A stretch of DNA of 64,000 bases, from positions 1 to 64,000 of the forward strand of contig CP074573.1 of the NCBI GenBank assembly GCA_018394295.1, given 5' to 3'. The notes below the pieces were generated by a model. That model was not told where the DNA came from. It did no database searches and worked only from the letters and a program-made list of their open reading frames with translations. Numbering within the stretch: position 1 is the first letter of the stretch; each line of letters begins with the position of its first letter. The position numbers were made by a program, and so were the translations under genes. Below, piece after piece: positions 35,988 through 44,424 of the stretch. The stretch is from Mycoplasmatota bacterium (GTDB taxonomy: Bacteria; Bacillota_I; Bacilli_A; Haloplasmatales; Haloplasmataceae).

Positions 35988-37664
35988 ATGAAAAAATGTT
36001 ACTTACTATTTGTTTTATTTTTATCAATTTTTATTCTTAGTGGTTGTGTTAATGAGACGCACAAAGAACGAAGTACGGAACAAGGACAAATTACAACACA
36101 AGTACAAATGACAGATGAACAAAAACAACTAAACACTTTATTACAAAATGTGGAAACACTTATTAATGAACAAACCAATTATACCTTGTCTACATCGGTT
36201 GCGATTCGCTATTACAAACAAAGAGATGCCATTACCTATACCGAGAATACCTTAAACATAATCGAAAAATTTGATTTTGAACATATGTCTTATGAATATG
36301 GATATTATCAAAAGGTAGGTTATGAGAAAATTGAAGAAGGTAAAGAAGCTTATCGAATAGTTGATGATCGTCGGGTTTCCTTTCAACTGTTAGATGGTAC
36401 AACTAAGGTTGATGAGATAACCCCTTATGGTGGAAACTTTTCGAATGATGCACTAATGAACCTGAAAATTTTGATGAAGAATTTACCACAAAGTACTGTT
36501 ACCATCGACAATGTGGGGAGGTTAGTCGTACAACAATCGTTATTTAACATGACTGATGAGTTGAAAGAGTCAAAACTCTATGAACTGGGGCTTACATATT
36601 CAGAATTAGAAAAGAAACTTCATTTTATCTTTGATTATGATACGGAAGTAAATGCATTAACAATTACAGTTCAAGAAGATCATTTCCCATTAAGCGAGAT
36701 GGCTTACAGTCATGCTGAATTGAAGTATGTCATGACTTTCAATGATTTTGGGTCTACAGAGATTATTTCTTCAGTTGTAGATTATAATGGTAAAGTTGGA
36801 TCAAGTGAAGAAAGTGTTTTGTTATACAGTGATTTTGAGGATCTATTTACTATTTCACATACAAACTATAACTATTATAAAATTCGTGTGAACAAACCCT
36901 CTATCTATCGCTTAGAATGGGTTAATGGTCGTAAAAAACCTTATATTGTATATAAGAGTGTTTATAGTAATCATGAATGGATCGATGATGAAGCAATCTA
37001 CATTGAACCAGGTGATTATATAATCAAGGTATATGACCCATTTAGGTTAAAGAAGGAAGACTATATTAAACATAGTGATTACCAAATCGATTATACCCAA
37101 ACGTTCACCTTCCAACCTCAGGGGCCATTTGACTATACAAAACTGTACATTCACACCGGAACTAATTATCGAAAGTATGCAAAAATAAAATTAAGCGATA
37201 ATGGTCAGTTTTATGATTCATTACTGAACAAGGAGCAATACCAAGTTGTTAAAGATGAAAATGGCTATTACTATACAAATGGTGATCTATTCTACTTAAT
37301 GAGTAGTGATGGCAATCCAGTTACAGTAGAAGTTACTTATTATGAAATTCATGAAAAAGACCAGGCTCCGACTATCACCACTACCTATAGTGACTATTAC
37401 TATTCTAATAGAGAATATCGTGATATCATTACCTATCATGTTCTAAAAATCAATCAAGCAGGCGATTATATGATTAGCGCAAATTACCTAGACAATCATC
37501 CTTCAGCGAATTTGGTCATCACCGATCAATATGGAGACTTGCTGTTTGAAGGTGAAAATCATCCGGTTGTTCACTTAGAATCAGGTATGTATTATGTTTA
37601 CCTCAATACAGATGATGACTGCTTCTATCAGATGAAATATACGAATATATCTGAATTTGAGTAA
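35988..37664 (+). CDS. Large putative lipoprotein, 558 aa
   Basis: Signal peptide MKKCYLLFVLFLSIFILSGC with lipobox LSGC predicts lipidation at Cys20, then a Thr/Gln-rich linker. The N-terminal half reads as a LolA/LppX-like beta domain (NYTLSTSVAIRYYKQRDAIT). The C-terminal half looks like repeated beta-sandwich units, with Tyr-rich strands such as YYYSNREYRDIITYHVLKIN and ending MYYVYLNTDDDCFYQMKY. It is surface-exposed and of unknown function. AGGGGGGATTATAA precedes ATG. Base composition is slightly less AT-rich than the flanks. It is the only gene between att copy 7 and the partial copy at 37.7 kb. Confidence 0.7.
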   Translation: MKKCYLLFVLFLSIFILSGCVNETHKERSTEQGQITTQVQMTDEQKQLNTLLQNVETLINEQTNYTLSTSVAIRYYKQRDAITYTENTLNIIEKFDFEHMSYEYGYYQKVGYEKIEEGKEAYRIVDDRRVSFQLLDGTTKVDEITPYGGNFSNDALMNLKILMKNLPQSTVTIDNVGRLVVQQSLFNMTDELKESKLYELGLTYSELEKKLHFIFDYDTEVNALTITVQEDHFPLSEMAYSHAELKYVMTFNDFGSTEIISSVVDYNGKVGSSEESVLLYSDFEDLFTISHTNYNYYKIRVNKPSIYRLEWVNGRKKPYIVYKSVYSNHEWIDDEAIYIEPGDYIIKVYDPFRLKKEDYIKHSDYQIDYTQTFTFQPQGPFDYTKLYIHTGTNYRKYAKIKLSDNGQFYDSLLNKEQYQVVKDENGYYYTNGDLFYLMSSDGNPVTVEVTYYEIHEKDQAPTITTTYSDYYYSNREYRDIITYHVLKINQAGDYMISANYLDNHPSANLVITDQYGDLLFEGENHPVVHLESGMYYVYLNTDDDCFYQMKYTNISEFE

Positions 37665-37680
37665 CATTTTAATTAATTAT

Positions 37681-37765
37681 TAAGAAGGATATGTGTTCCC
37701 TCATAACAAGAGTATGAGGGATTTTTTTGTCGAGCGACGATATTAGTCAACTGAAAGTATTTTTA
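37681..37765 (+). repeat. Partial att-flank copy: terminator and downstream arm
   Basis: GTTCCCTCATAACAAGAGTA and TGAGGGATTTTTTTG match the rlmCD terminator, then ATATTAGTCAACTGAAAG the downstream arm. No core is present. The hairpin terminates the lipoprotein gene. Confidence 0.65.
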
Positions 37766-38024
37766 AATGTAATGATAATAATTATATTTGTTTCTTTATA
37801 TAGGAAATAATGTTTAGAATACATTTGATTAATAAGTTTCGATAAAATTATGATGAATTATTTGCTGGATAAAACATATAGATATAATTGTTTAAAGATA
37901 ATAAAGAATTATAATAAATGTTCTCTATAAGTGATTTATAAAATGAAAAGGTGATATAATTGACAAAAGGTATTTTAAAATAATAAATTTTCTGAGTTTG
38001 TCAAGGGAGATGTAGTAAAATAGT

Positions 38025-38063
38025 TAACCTCTAATATTATTTATAATTTAGGGGTTTTTCTTT
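38025..38063 (+). terminator. Terminator upstream of the MerR-controlled operon
   Basis: AACCTCTAA pairs with TTAGGGGTT, followed by a T run. Confidence 0.7.
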
Positions 38064-38085
38064 TGAAAAAAATTGACTTATACTG

Positions 38086-38116
38086 TTGACTTTAACCTAA
38101 GGGGAAGGTTTAAACT
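38086..38116 (+). promoter_or_regulatory. MerR-type promoter/operator of the ABC operon
   Basis: -35 TTGACT (38086-38091) and -10 TAAACT (38111-38116) are 19 bp apart. The spacer holds the dyad AACCT-aagggga-AGGTT. An overlong 19-bp spacer with a central dyad is the hallmark of promoters activated by MerR proteins through DNA twisting. The MerR gene is the last of the same cluster (39655). Confidence 0.8.
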
Positions 38117-38139
38117 GAAAAAAGAAAGGAGTGATAATT

Positions 38140-38874
38140 ATGTGTAAAACAGTTTTATCAGTAAAGCATCTAACTAAGAAATATAAGAACTTTTGTGCAG
38201 TAAATGACTTAAGTTTGAATGTAAAAGAAGGACAGATTTTTGGATTGCTAGGTCCTAATGGAGCAGGTAAGTCAACAACTATAGAATGCATTATTGGAAC
38301 AAAAAAATATGACATAGGTAGTGTTGAAATATTAGAAAAGACAATGGAAGAATCAAAGAAAGAAATATGTCAAGAAATTGGTGTGCAATTTCAAGCAAAT
38401 TTTTTTCCTGATCGAATTCGAGTGGGAGAAATGTGTGAACTCATTGCATCTCTTTATAATGAAACAGTTGATTGGAAGGAATTACTCAAACAATTTGGAC
38501 TTAGTGATAAGATTAATCAAGATGTTGAGAAATTATCAGGAGGAGAAAGACAAAAGTTATCAGTCTTACTAGCTCTAATTAACCAACCTAAACTTGTTTT
38601 TCTAGATGAATTAACAACGGGACTAGACCCTATAGCTAGGAGAGAAATATGGAAGTTATTAAAAACTTTACATGAAAATGGGCTAACCATCTTTTTAACA
38701 TCGCATTATATGGATGAAGTAGAGTATTTGTGTGATGAAATAATAATTCTAAATAAAGGAAAACAAGTGGTTAAGGGAACTCCAAAAGAAGTGATCATAA
38801 TGTCAGGAATGGATAATCTTGATGAAGCTTATATGAAATATATTAGAGAGGAGAATGAAGATGAATGCTTATAA
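38140..38874 (+). CDS. ABC transporter ATP-binding protein, 244 aa
   Basis: ABC-2-type export ATPase: Walker A GPNGAGKSTT, Q-loop VQFQANFFP, signature KLSGGERQKLSVL, Walker B LVFLDELTTGLDP and His switch LTSHYMDEVEY. With the permease that follows it forms a drug or antibiotic efflux pump of the DrrA/CcmA kind. ATG 38140 has AAAGGAG 9 bp upstream; the in-frame GTG 38131 overlaps that site. It is the first gene after the MerR-type promoter and overlaps the permease gene by 14 bp. Confidence 0.9.
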   Translation: MCKTVLSVKHLTKKYKNFCAVNDLSLNVKEGQIFGLLGPNGAGKSTTIECIIGTKKYDIGSVEILEKTMEESKKEICQEIGVQFQANFFPDRIRVGEMCELIASLYNETVDWKELLKQFGLSDKINQDVEKLSGGERQKLSVLLALINQPKLVFLDELTTGLDPIARREIWKLLKTLHENGLTIFLTSHYMDEVEYLCDEIIILNKGKQVVKGTPKEVIIMSGMDNLDEAYMKYIREENEDECL

Positions 38875-39613
38875 AACCTTGTTCAAAACAGAGTTTAAGT
38901 TAGCTATCAGAGAGTTTTCTGGAGTCTTTTTTGGAATAATTTTACCAGTGGGGATTATTATCTTACTAGGTTCAATATATAAGGATAAACTTGTTCATGA
39001 AAACTCGAATATTACATTAATTCAACAAGCAGTCCCAGCAGTTGTAACTATTGGAATATGTGCTTTTGGCTTAATGGGAATCCCGATTACTGTATCAGGT
39101 TATCGAGAAAAAAAGATTCTTAAAAGGTTTCAAGTAACACCTACATCACCATTTATTCTATTGTGTGTACAGTTTTTTACCAATCTTGTTAATGCATTAG
39201 TTTCTTCAGCTCTAGTATTAATAACTGCAATTTTTTTATTTAAATATCATATGGAAGGGAACTTTTTGAGTTTCATATTGATTTATTTCTTAGTCACTTT
39301 CGCTATCTTCTCCATAGGCATTTTAATAGCAAGTGTAGCAAATTCAATGAAAACTGCCAATCTATTATGTACTTTAATATATTTTCCAATGTTTTTACTT
39401 TCTGGTGCAACTATTCCATTTGAACTCATGCCAAAAACATTACAAAATGGTGCAAGTATTATGCCTTTAACCCAGGGAATAAAGGTATTAAAAGAAGTAT
39501 CTTTAGGTAATTCACTAACAGAATTTTTTGGAGAAGTAATATTCTTGTTTATTGTAGGTTTAATATGTATTATAATATCAATAAAGACTTTTCGTTATGA
39601 CTACAATCAATAA
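38861..39613 (+). CDS. ABC-2-type transporter permease, 250 aa
   Basis: Six hydrophobic helices: a first one in SGVFFGIILPVGIIILLG, then VVTIGICAFGLMGIPITVSG, the RFQVTPTSPF loop, LVSSALVLITAIFLF, FLVTFAIFSIGILIASVAN, YFPMFLLSGATIPFELMP and a last helix. This is the ABC2_membrane family architecture. It pairs with the upstream ATPase, whose gene it overlaps. ATG 38861 is favoured over 38855 by spacing from GAGAGGAG. Substrate unknown. Confidence 0.88.
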   Translation: MNAYKTLFKTEFKLAIREFSGVFFGIILPVGIIILLGSIYKDKLVHENSNITLIQQAVPAVVTIGICAFGLMGIPITVSGYREKKILKRFQVTPTSPFILLCVQFFTNLVNALVSSALVLITAIFLFKYHMEGNFLSFILIYFLVTFAIFSIGILIASVANSMKTANLLCTLIYFPMFLLSGATIPFELMPKTLQNGASIMPLTQGIKVLKEVSLGNSLTEFFGEVIFLFIVGLICIIISIKTFRYDYNQ

Positions 39614-39654
39614 TATATTATACATGGGTAATTGCCCTAAAAGAAGGTGTATAA

Positions 39655-40464
39655 ATGTATCAAATAGGAATATTTTCAAAAATGAACCGTATTACTACCA
39701 AAACATTACGTCACTATGATGAAATTGGGTTATTAAAACCAGCATATATCGATGATTTTACTGGATATCGCTATTATTCAAGTAATCAATTACCAAGATT
39801 GAATAAAATACTTACACTCAAACAAATGGGAGTAAGTTTATCTGAAATTTTAGAAATTATTGATGAGCCAAAAGGTGTGGAAGTTTTTCTGAAATTAAAA
39901 GAACAAGAGCTAAAAGAAAAGATAAAACAAGAACAAAAAAAACTTCTTCATGTAAAAAACTATCAAAAAAGAATTAGAGGTGAATTAATTATGAAATATA
40001 ATCCTGTTATAAAATCTCTACCTGAAGTAATTGTCGCATCTATGCGTATGATTTCACCAAGTTATAATTACTATTTTGAAGTAATCCCAAAGATGGGAGA
40101 AGAAATGAGAAGACTTGGGGCAGTATGTGCTATGCCAGAATACTGTTTTAATATTTATCATGACAGTGAATATAAGGAAACAGATATCGATGTAGAAGTG
40201 TGCGAGGCAGTAGTAGAATTTTGTGACGATTCTGAAATGGTAAAATTCAAAAAGATTAATTATGTAGAGACAGCAGTTTGTGTCTTGCACAAAGGTCCTT
40301 ACTCCCTCTTACGTGAGGCTTATAATTTTGTATTTGAATGGATTAAAGATAATGGATATGAAGTAATAGGAGAACCTCGAGAATCCTATATTGATGGAAT
40401 TTGGAATACAGAAGATGAAAGTGAATGGCTTACTGAGATTCAGATTCCAATTGCTAAGAGATAA
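39655..40464 (+). CDS. MerR-family regulator with GyrI-like effector domain (BmrR/BltR type), 269 aa
   Basis: The N-terminal winged HTH (MYQIGIFSKMNRITTKTLRHYDEIGLL…GYRYYSSNQL) and a dimer coiled coil (about residues 75-115) are followed by a GyrI-like/effector domain (about 120-269), with VETAVCVLHKGPYSLLREAY and ESYIDGIWNTEDESEWLTEIQ typical of multidrug-sensing MerR proteins. It probably activates the promoter at 38086 upon binding a lipophilic drug, inducing the ABC pump. GAAGGTGT precedes ATG. The gene is 41 bp after the permease and may be part of the transcript it controls, giving positive feedback. Confidence 0.88.
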   Translation: MYQIGIFSKMNRITTKTLRHYDEIGLLKPAYIDDFTGYRYYSSNQLPRLNKILTLKQMGVSLSEILEIIDEPKGVEVFLKLKEQELKEKIKQEQKKLLHVKNYQKRIRGELIMKYNPVIKSLPEVIVASMRMISPSYNYYFEVIPKMGEEMRRLGAVCAMPEYCFNIYHDSEYKETDIDVEVCEAVVEFCDDSEMVKFKKINYVETAVCVLHKGPYSLLREAYNFVFEWIKDNGYEVIGEPRESYIDGIWNTEDESEWLTEIQIPIAKR

Positions 40465-40736
40465 TTATCAAAATTACCGAAAATAATTCGACCAAAGATT
40501 TTTCGTTTATATAGGTAACTATCGTTCTCTTAAGAAATTTTTGATTTTATGATGTAGGTATTAATTTGAAAGTTAGAGAGGTCTTCTTTTTTTATAGAGA
40601 TACCTCTCTTCTTTAAGTTATCTAATACTTTGAACATATTTTTTTACTCATCATTGTACACTTCAAACTTATATTTAGGTGTATTACTACTTTGATAAAC
40701 TATTATTTCGTGAAAAATTAGGGAATAACATTACAA
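40465..40736. other. Intergenic sequence, possible terminator
   Basis: GAGGTCTTC…TTATAGAGATACCTCTCTTC around 40577-40612 can form an AGAGAGGT/ACCTCTCT hairpin behind the regulator. No coding signal was recognised. Confidence 0.4.
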
Positions 40737-40840
40737 ACACACGAGGAGAGTGTTATTTTATTTTCCCTAATACCAATGAGTATCGGTTTATTTAATTGGA
40801 TTGTATTAGTGAAGTAACAGTAACACCCTTGTGTAAGGGT
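40737..40840 (+). repeat. att core and terminator relic, copy 8 (last of the array)
   Basis: The core ACACACGAGGAGAGTGTTAT, then TTTTCCCTAATACC…GAGTATCGG (terminator remnant) and the downstream arm GTATTAGTGAAGTAACAGTA. The order matches the rlmCD copy. Confidence 0.65.
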
Positions 40841-40949
40841 ATCCTTATGCACAATTTAAATAAAATATATTCTCAAAAAATTATACATTGATATAATTCG
40901 TTTCACCAATTATAATAATAATTATGTTGGACATTAGGAAGGGGAATTA

Positions 40950-41069
40950 ATGGAATATATTTCAACTCAAGAAACTACACGATAATAGCCAATTATTTAT
41001 CATGATATAAATTCAAAGAAATACTGGCTAATTTTTGAAGTATGTAAGGAGAAAATTGAAGAAAAATAA
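40950..41069 (+). pseudogene. Small DNA-binding protein relic
   Basis: GGAAGGGG lies just before an ATG. The frame begins MEYISTQETTR, as in small HTH proteins (YISTxExAxxWG…), then meets two stops and continues PIIYHDINSKKYWLIFEVCK to 41069. It is a dead remnant of a short regulator. Confidence 0.45.
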
Positions 41070-41199
41070 GAAAATAATTAAGTTAATAATAAGATATAGG
41101 AAACAATATAATTGTATGTTGCTTTTTTTTATGTCCATATGGGCATGTTTTAATAAAAATCATGACAGTTCAATAATATAATGCAAGAAAGGAATATAT

Positions 41200-42525
41200 A
41201 TGAATAAAAGTTTATCGAAATTGGAAGTATTTTCTATTGTATTAGGTGCTATTATAGGATGGGGTGCATTCATGTTGCCTGGTACTAAATTTTTATCTAC
41301 TGGTGGTGTAATTAATACAGGAATTGGATTATTTCTTGGGGCACTTTGTATCATTGGTATAGAGCCTAGTTATCACATTATGATACAAAACACTAATGAA
41401 GGTGGTGGAGAATTCAGTTATGTTAATAAACATATGGGATCTAATCATGGTTTTATTGTAGGATGGTTTTTATCTTTAGCTTATTTAACGATGATTCCTC
41501 TAAATGCTTCAGCATTTCCTCTTGTAATTAATAAATTATTTTATGGTGTTTTAAATTTTGGTTATCTTTATACAGTAGCAGGAGATCCTGTTTATGTAGG
41601 AGAAATTTTAGTATCTTTTATAATTGTCATCATTTTTATGTCTATTAATTTAAAAGGGATAAAAGAAACAGGCAGAGTTCAAATGTTTATTATTCTAGGA
41701 CTGATAAGTTGTGTTCTCATTATTTTTATAGGAATGATATTTAATACAGATGGTTATCAATTTAAGGAAACTTATATCTCAAATTACCAATTTGATTTAA
41801 GCCAAATCTTAAAAGTTTTAGCCATTACTCCATTCTTATATGTAGGATTTGATGCCATTCCTCAATTAGTCAATAATTTACATTTCGATAGAAAAAAAGC
41901 AACCATTCTTGCAGTAGTGTCACTATTAATGGGAATGCTAATTTATAATATACTTAATATAACAACTGCATTGGCATATACACCCAAACAAATATTAACA
42001 CTAGATTGGGCTTTAGGTAGTGGGGTTTTAACCAATATTGGAATGATAGGATTTATTTTATTAATCTTAGCTTTAAGTGCTGCGGTATCAAGCGGGATAA
42101 ATGGATTTATGATTTGTTCTACTAAGTTAATTGGTGCTATGGGTAAACACAAAGTATTACCCTATGAGTTCAGTCAAACGAATAAGAATGGTTCCTTAAA
42201 TATTGCGATTATTTTTGTAACTATAATCAGTTTTTTTGCTACATTGTTTGGAAGAGAAGTTATTATATGGATTGTTGATATGTCATCTTTGGGTGCAGCA
42301 ATCGCGTATTTTTATGTTTGCTATGTAACCATAAAAATATATAATAATAAGCCAAGTATTAAAATAAAAGGGATAATAGGAATGGTAATCAGTTTATTTT
42401 TTATTTTTCTCTTACTTGCACCATTTTCAACAGCCCATTTAAGTATGCCATCTCTAATAGCTTTAATTACTTGGAGTATTATTGGGTTAATTTTTTGGTA
42501 TAGAAGAAAAACACGAGTCTATTAA
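41200..42525 (+). CDS. APC-superfamily amino acid permease, 441 aa
   Basis: About twelve hydrophobic helices. Helix 1 carries the substrate-binding break LGAIIGWGAFMLPGTKFL (G-x-x-x-G-W/S-G motif of APC carriers), and EGGGEFSYVNKHMG follows helix 2. The conserved VGFDAIPQL of helix 6 is present. It imports or exchanges an amino acid at the membrane; the substrate cannot be read from sequence. AAAGGAA precedes ATG, and promoter-like AAAATCATGACAG…TATAAT lies upstream. A strong hairpin terminator follows. Confidence 0.88.
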   Translation: MNKSLSKLEVFSIVLGAIIGWGAFMLPGTKFLSTGGVINTGIGLFLGALCIIGIEPSYHIMIQNTNEGGGEFSYVNKHMGSNHGFIVGWFLSLAYLTMIPLNASAFPLVINKLFYGVLNFGYLYTVAGDPVYVGEILVSFIIVIIFMSINLKGIKETGRVQMFIILGLISCVLIIFIGMIFNTDGYQFKETYISNYQFDLSQILKVLAITPFLYVGFDAIPQLVNNLHFDRKKATILAVVSLLMGMLIYNILNITTALAYTPKQILTLDWALGSGVLTNIGMIGFILLILALSAAVSSGINGFMICSTKLIGAMGKHKVLPYEFSQTNKNGSLNIAIIFVTIISFFATLFGREVIIWIVDMSSLGAAIAYFYVCYVTIKIYNNKPSIKIKGIIGMVISLFFIFLLLAPFSTAHLSMPSLIALITWSIIGLIFWYRRKTRVY

Positions 42526-42563
42526 AAAGTAGTATCATATGTTTTATGTAAATATTTTCTAAT

Positions 42564-42624
42564 AAAAATCATGGTAGTTATATATGGTTTATTCAAACTG
42601 TAAATAATTACCATGATTTTTTTA
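42564..42624. terminator. Terminator after the permease gene
   Basis: AAAAATCATGGTA pairs with TACCATGATTTTT across a 30-base loop. Confidence 0.7.
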
Positions 42625-42706
42625 TTGAACAATATTTGTGTATTATGCTATTCTTGCTAGGGATAATTTAATTAATTATTTCACAAAGTGTAGAGGAGGA
42701 TTAGGG

Positions 42707-44401
42707 ATGAACAAAAAAATACTTATCGTAGGTGGTGTAGCTGGTGGCGCATCTACTGCAGCTAGAATCCGTCGATTAGATGAAAGCGCTGAAATAATAA
42801 TGTTTGAAAAAGGACCACATGTTTCTTTTTCTAATTGTTGTTTACCATATCACCTAAATGGGCTTATACCAGAACATGAACAACTTGTGTTAATGTGTCC
42901 TGAACAATTTTATAATCAATATCGCATTAATGCTAGAGTTAATAATGAGGTATTAAGCGTTAACCGTGAGAAGAAAGAACTAACAGTAAAAAATGTAGTT
43001 ACTAACGAAGTTTATATTGAAAATTATGACAAATTAGTTTTATCACCAGGAGCTGATGCGATTGTTCCACCGATTAGTGGAATCAAAAATGCTGATGTAT
43101 TTGTTGTTAAAAACGTCGTTGACATTGCAAAACTAAAAGGATTTATCGTTTCTAAGAAAGCAAAAAATATTTCAGTTATTGGTGCAGGATTTATTGGTCT
43201 AGAAGTTGCTGAAAATTTAAAAGAAGCAGGATATAATGTAACACTAATTGAAGCAGCTAATCAAGTAATGAGAAATCTTGATGAAGATATAGTTCAAATT
43301 CTTCATAAAGAAATTTATGATCAAGGTATTCATTTGATTTTACATGATAAAGTTGTTGGTTTTAATGGAAATAATATAACCTTAGAATCAGGACAAATTG
43401 TTGAATCCGATGCAATTGTTATGGCAATAGGGGTAAAACCAAGTATTAAACTTGCAAAAGAATGTGGGCTTGCAATTAGTGAAAGAGGCTGTATTAAAGT
43501 AGATCAAAATTACCGTACAGAAGATAAAGATATTTATGCTGTAGGTGATGCAATTGAAGTAACAAATGCTATTTCAGGAAAGAAAGTACACTTGCCACTT
43601 GCAGGACCTGCTCAAAAACAAGCAAGAGCTGTAGCAGATCATATATATAATATTCCAGTTAATAATACAGGTTATATCGGTTCATCATGTATTAAAGTCT
43701 TTGATTATAACGCAGCTTCAACAGGTTTAACATCTAAAAGTTGCGATGCTTTAGGAATTCAGTATGATACTGTGTATATTATTCCACAAGATAAAGTTGG
43801 ATTAATGCCTGGTAATCATCAACTTCATTTTAAATTAATTTATGAAGTTCCAACAGGAAGAGTAATAGGTGCACAAGCTGTAGGAAAAGGTAATGTTGAT
43901 AAGCGTGTGGATATTGTTGCTACACTTATTAAAATGAATGGGACAATTGATGATTTAAGAGATTTAGAACTTTGCTATGCACCACCATTTAGTACAGCTA
44001 AAGATGTTGTTAACCATGCAGCTCTTGTAGCACTTAATCTAATGAAAGGTACATTTAAACAAGTACATGTTAGTGAAGTGCGTAATCTTGTAGAAAACAA
44101 TGCTTATATCATTGATGTAAGAGAAAAACATGAGTTTGAACGAGGTCATATAATTGGAGCAGTAAATATTCCACTTAGTGAACTTCGTGATCGTATTGCA
44201 GAGATTCCAAAGGATAAGCTAGTATATGTTCACTGTCGTAGTGCACAAAGAAGTTACAATGCTGCTTTAGCATTAGGACATTTAGGTTTTGATAATATCT
44301 ATAATATTTCTGGAAGCTATTTAGGAATAAGTTTCTATGAATATTTTAATGATCAAACAACAGATCGTAAGCCAATTGTTACAAAATATAACTTTAATTA
44401 A
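42707..44401 (+). CDS. CoA-disulfide reductase / NAD(P)H persulfide reductase with rhodanese domain, 564 aa
   Basis: FAD-binding GGVAGGASTAARIRRLDESA, the active Cys in FSNCCLPYHLNG, the NAD(P)H site VIGAGFIGLEVAENLKEAGY, FAD motif IYAVGDAIEV, and a dimerisation domain. From about residue 465 a rhodanese domain follows with catalytic Cys in YVHCRSAQRSYNAA. Such fusions reduce CoA disulfide, CoA persulfide or polysulfide. ATG 42707 has GAGGAGGA upstream; an earlier in-frame ATG at 42638 has none. It is followed after 23 bp by the YeeE/YedE transporter, so the pair probably handles imported thiosulfate or persulfide sulfur. Confidence 0.92.
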   Translation: MNKKILIVGGVAGGASTAARIRRLDESAEIIMFEKGPHVSFSNCCLPYHLNGLIPEHEQLVLMCPEQFYNQYRINARVNNEVLSVNREKKELTVKNVVTNEVYIENYDKLVLSPGADAIVPPISGIKNADVFVVKNVVDIAKLKGFIVSKKAKNISVIGAGFIGLEVAENLKEAGYNVTLIEAANQVMRNLDEDIVQILHKEIYDQGIHLILHDKVVGFNGNNITLESGQIVESDAIVMAIGVKPSIKLAKECGLAISERGCIKVDQNYRTEDKDIYAVGDAIEVTNAISGKKVHLPLAGPAQKQARAVADHIYNIPVNNTGYIGSSCIKVFDYNAASTGLTSKSCDALGIQYDTVYIIPQDKVGLMPGNHQLHFKLIYEVPTGRVIGAQAVGKGNVDKRVDIVATLIKMNGTIDDLRDLELCYAPPFSTAKDVVNHAALVALNLMKGTFKQVHVSEVRNLVENNAYIIDVREKHEFERGHIIGAVNIPLSELRDRIAEIPKDKLVYVHCRSAQRSYNAALALGHLGFDNIYNISGSYLGISFYEYFNDQTTDRKPIVTKYNFN

Positions 44402-44424
44402 TGTGATGGAAGGAGAAATTTGTT

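Noticed and set aside
22289-40840. CRISPR array, because of short repeats at intervals
   Set aside because: Repeats are 1-5 kb apart, unequal, and include a coding 3' end and terminator. No cas genes or uniform spacers are present.
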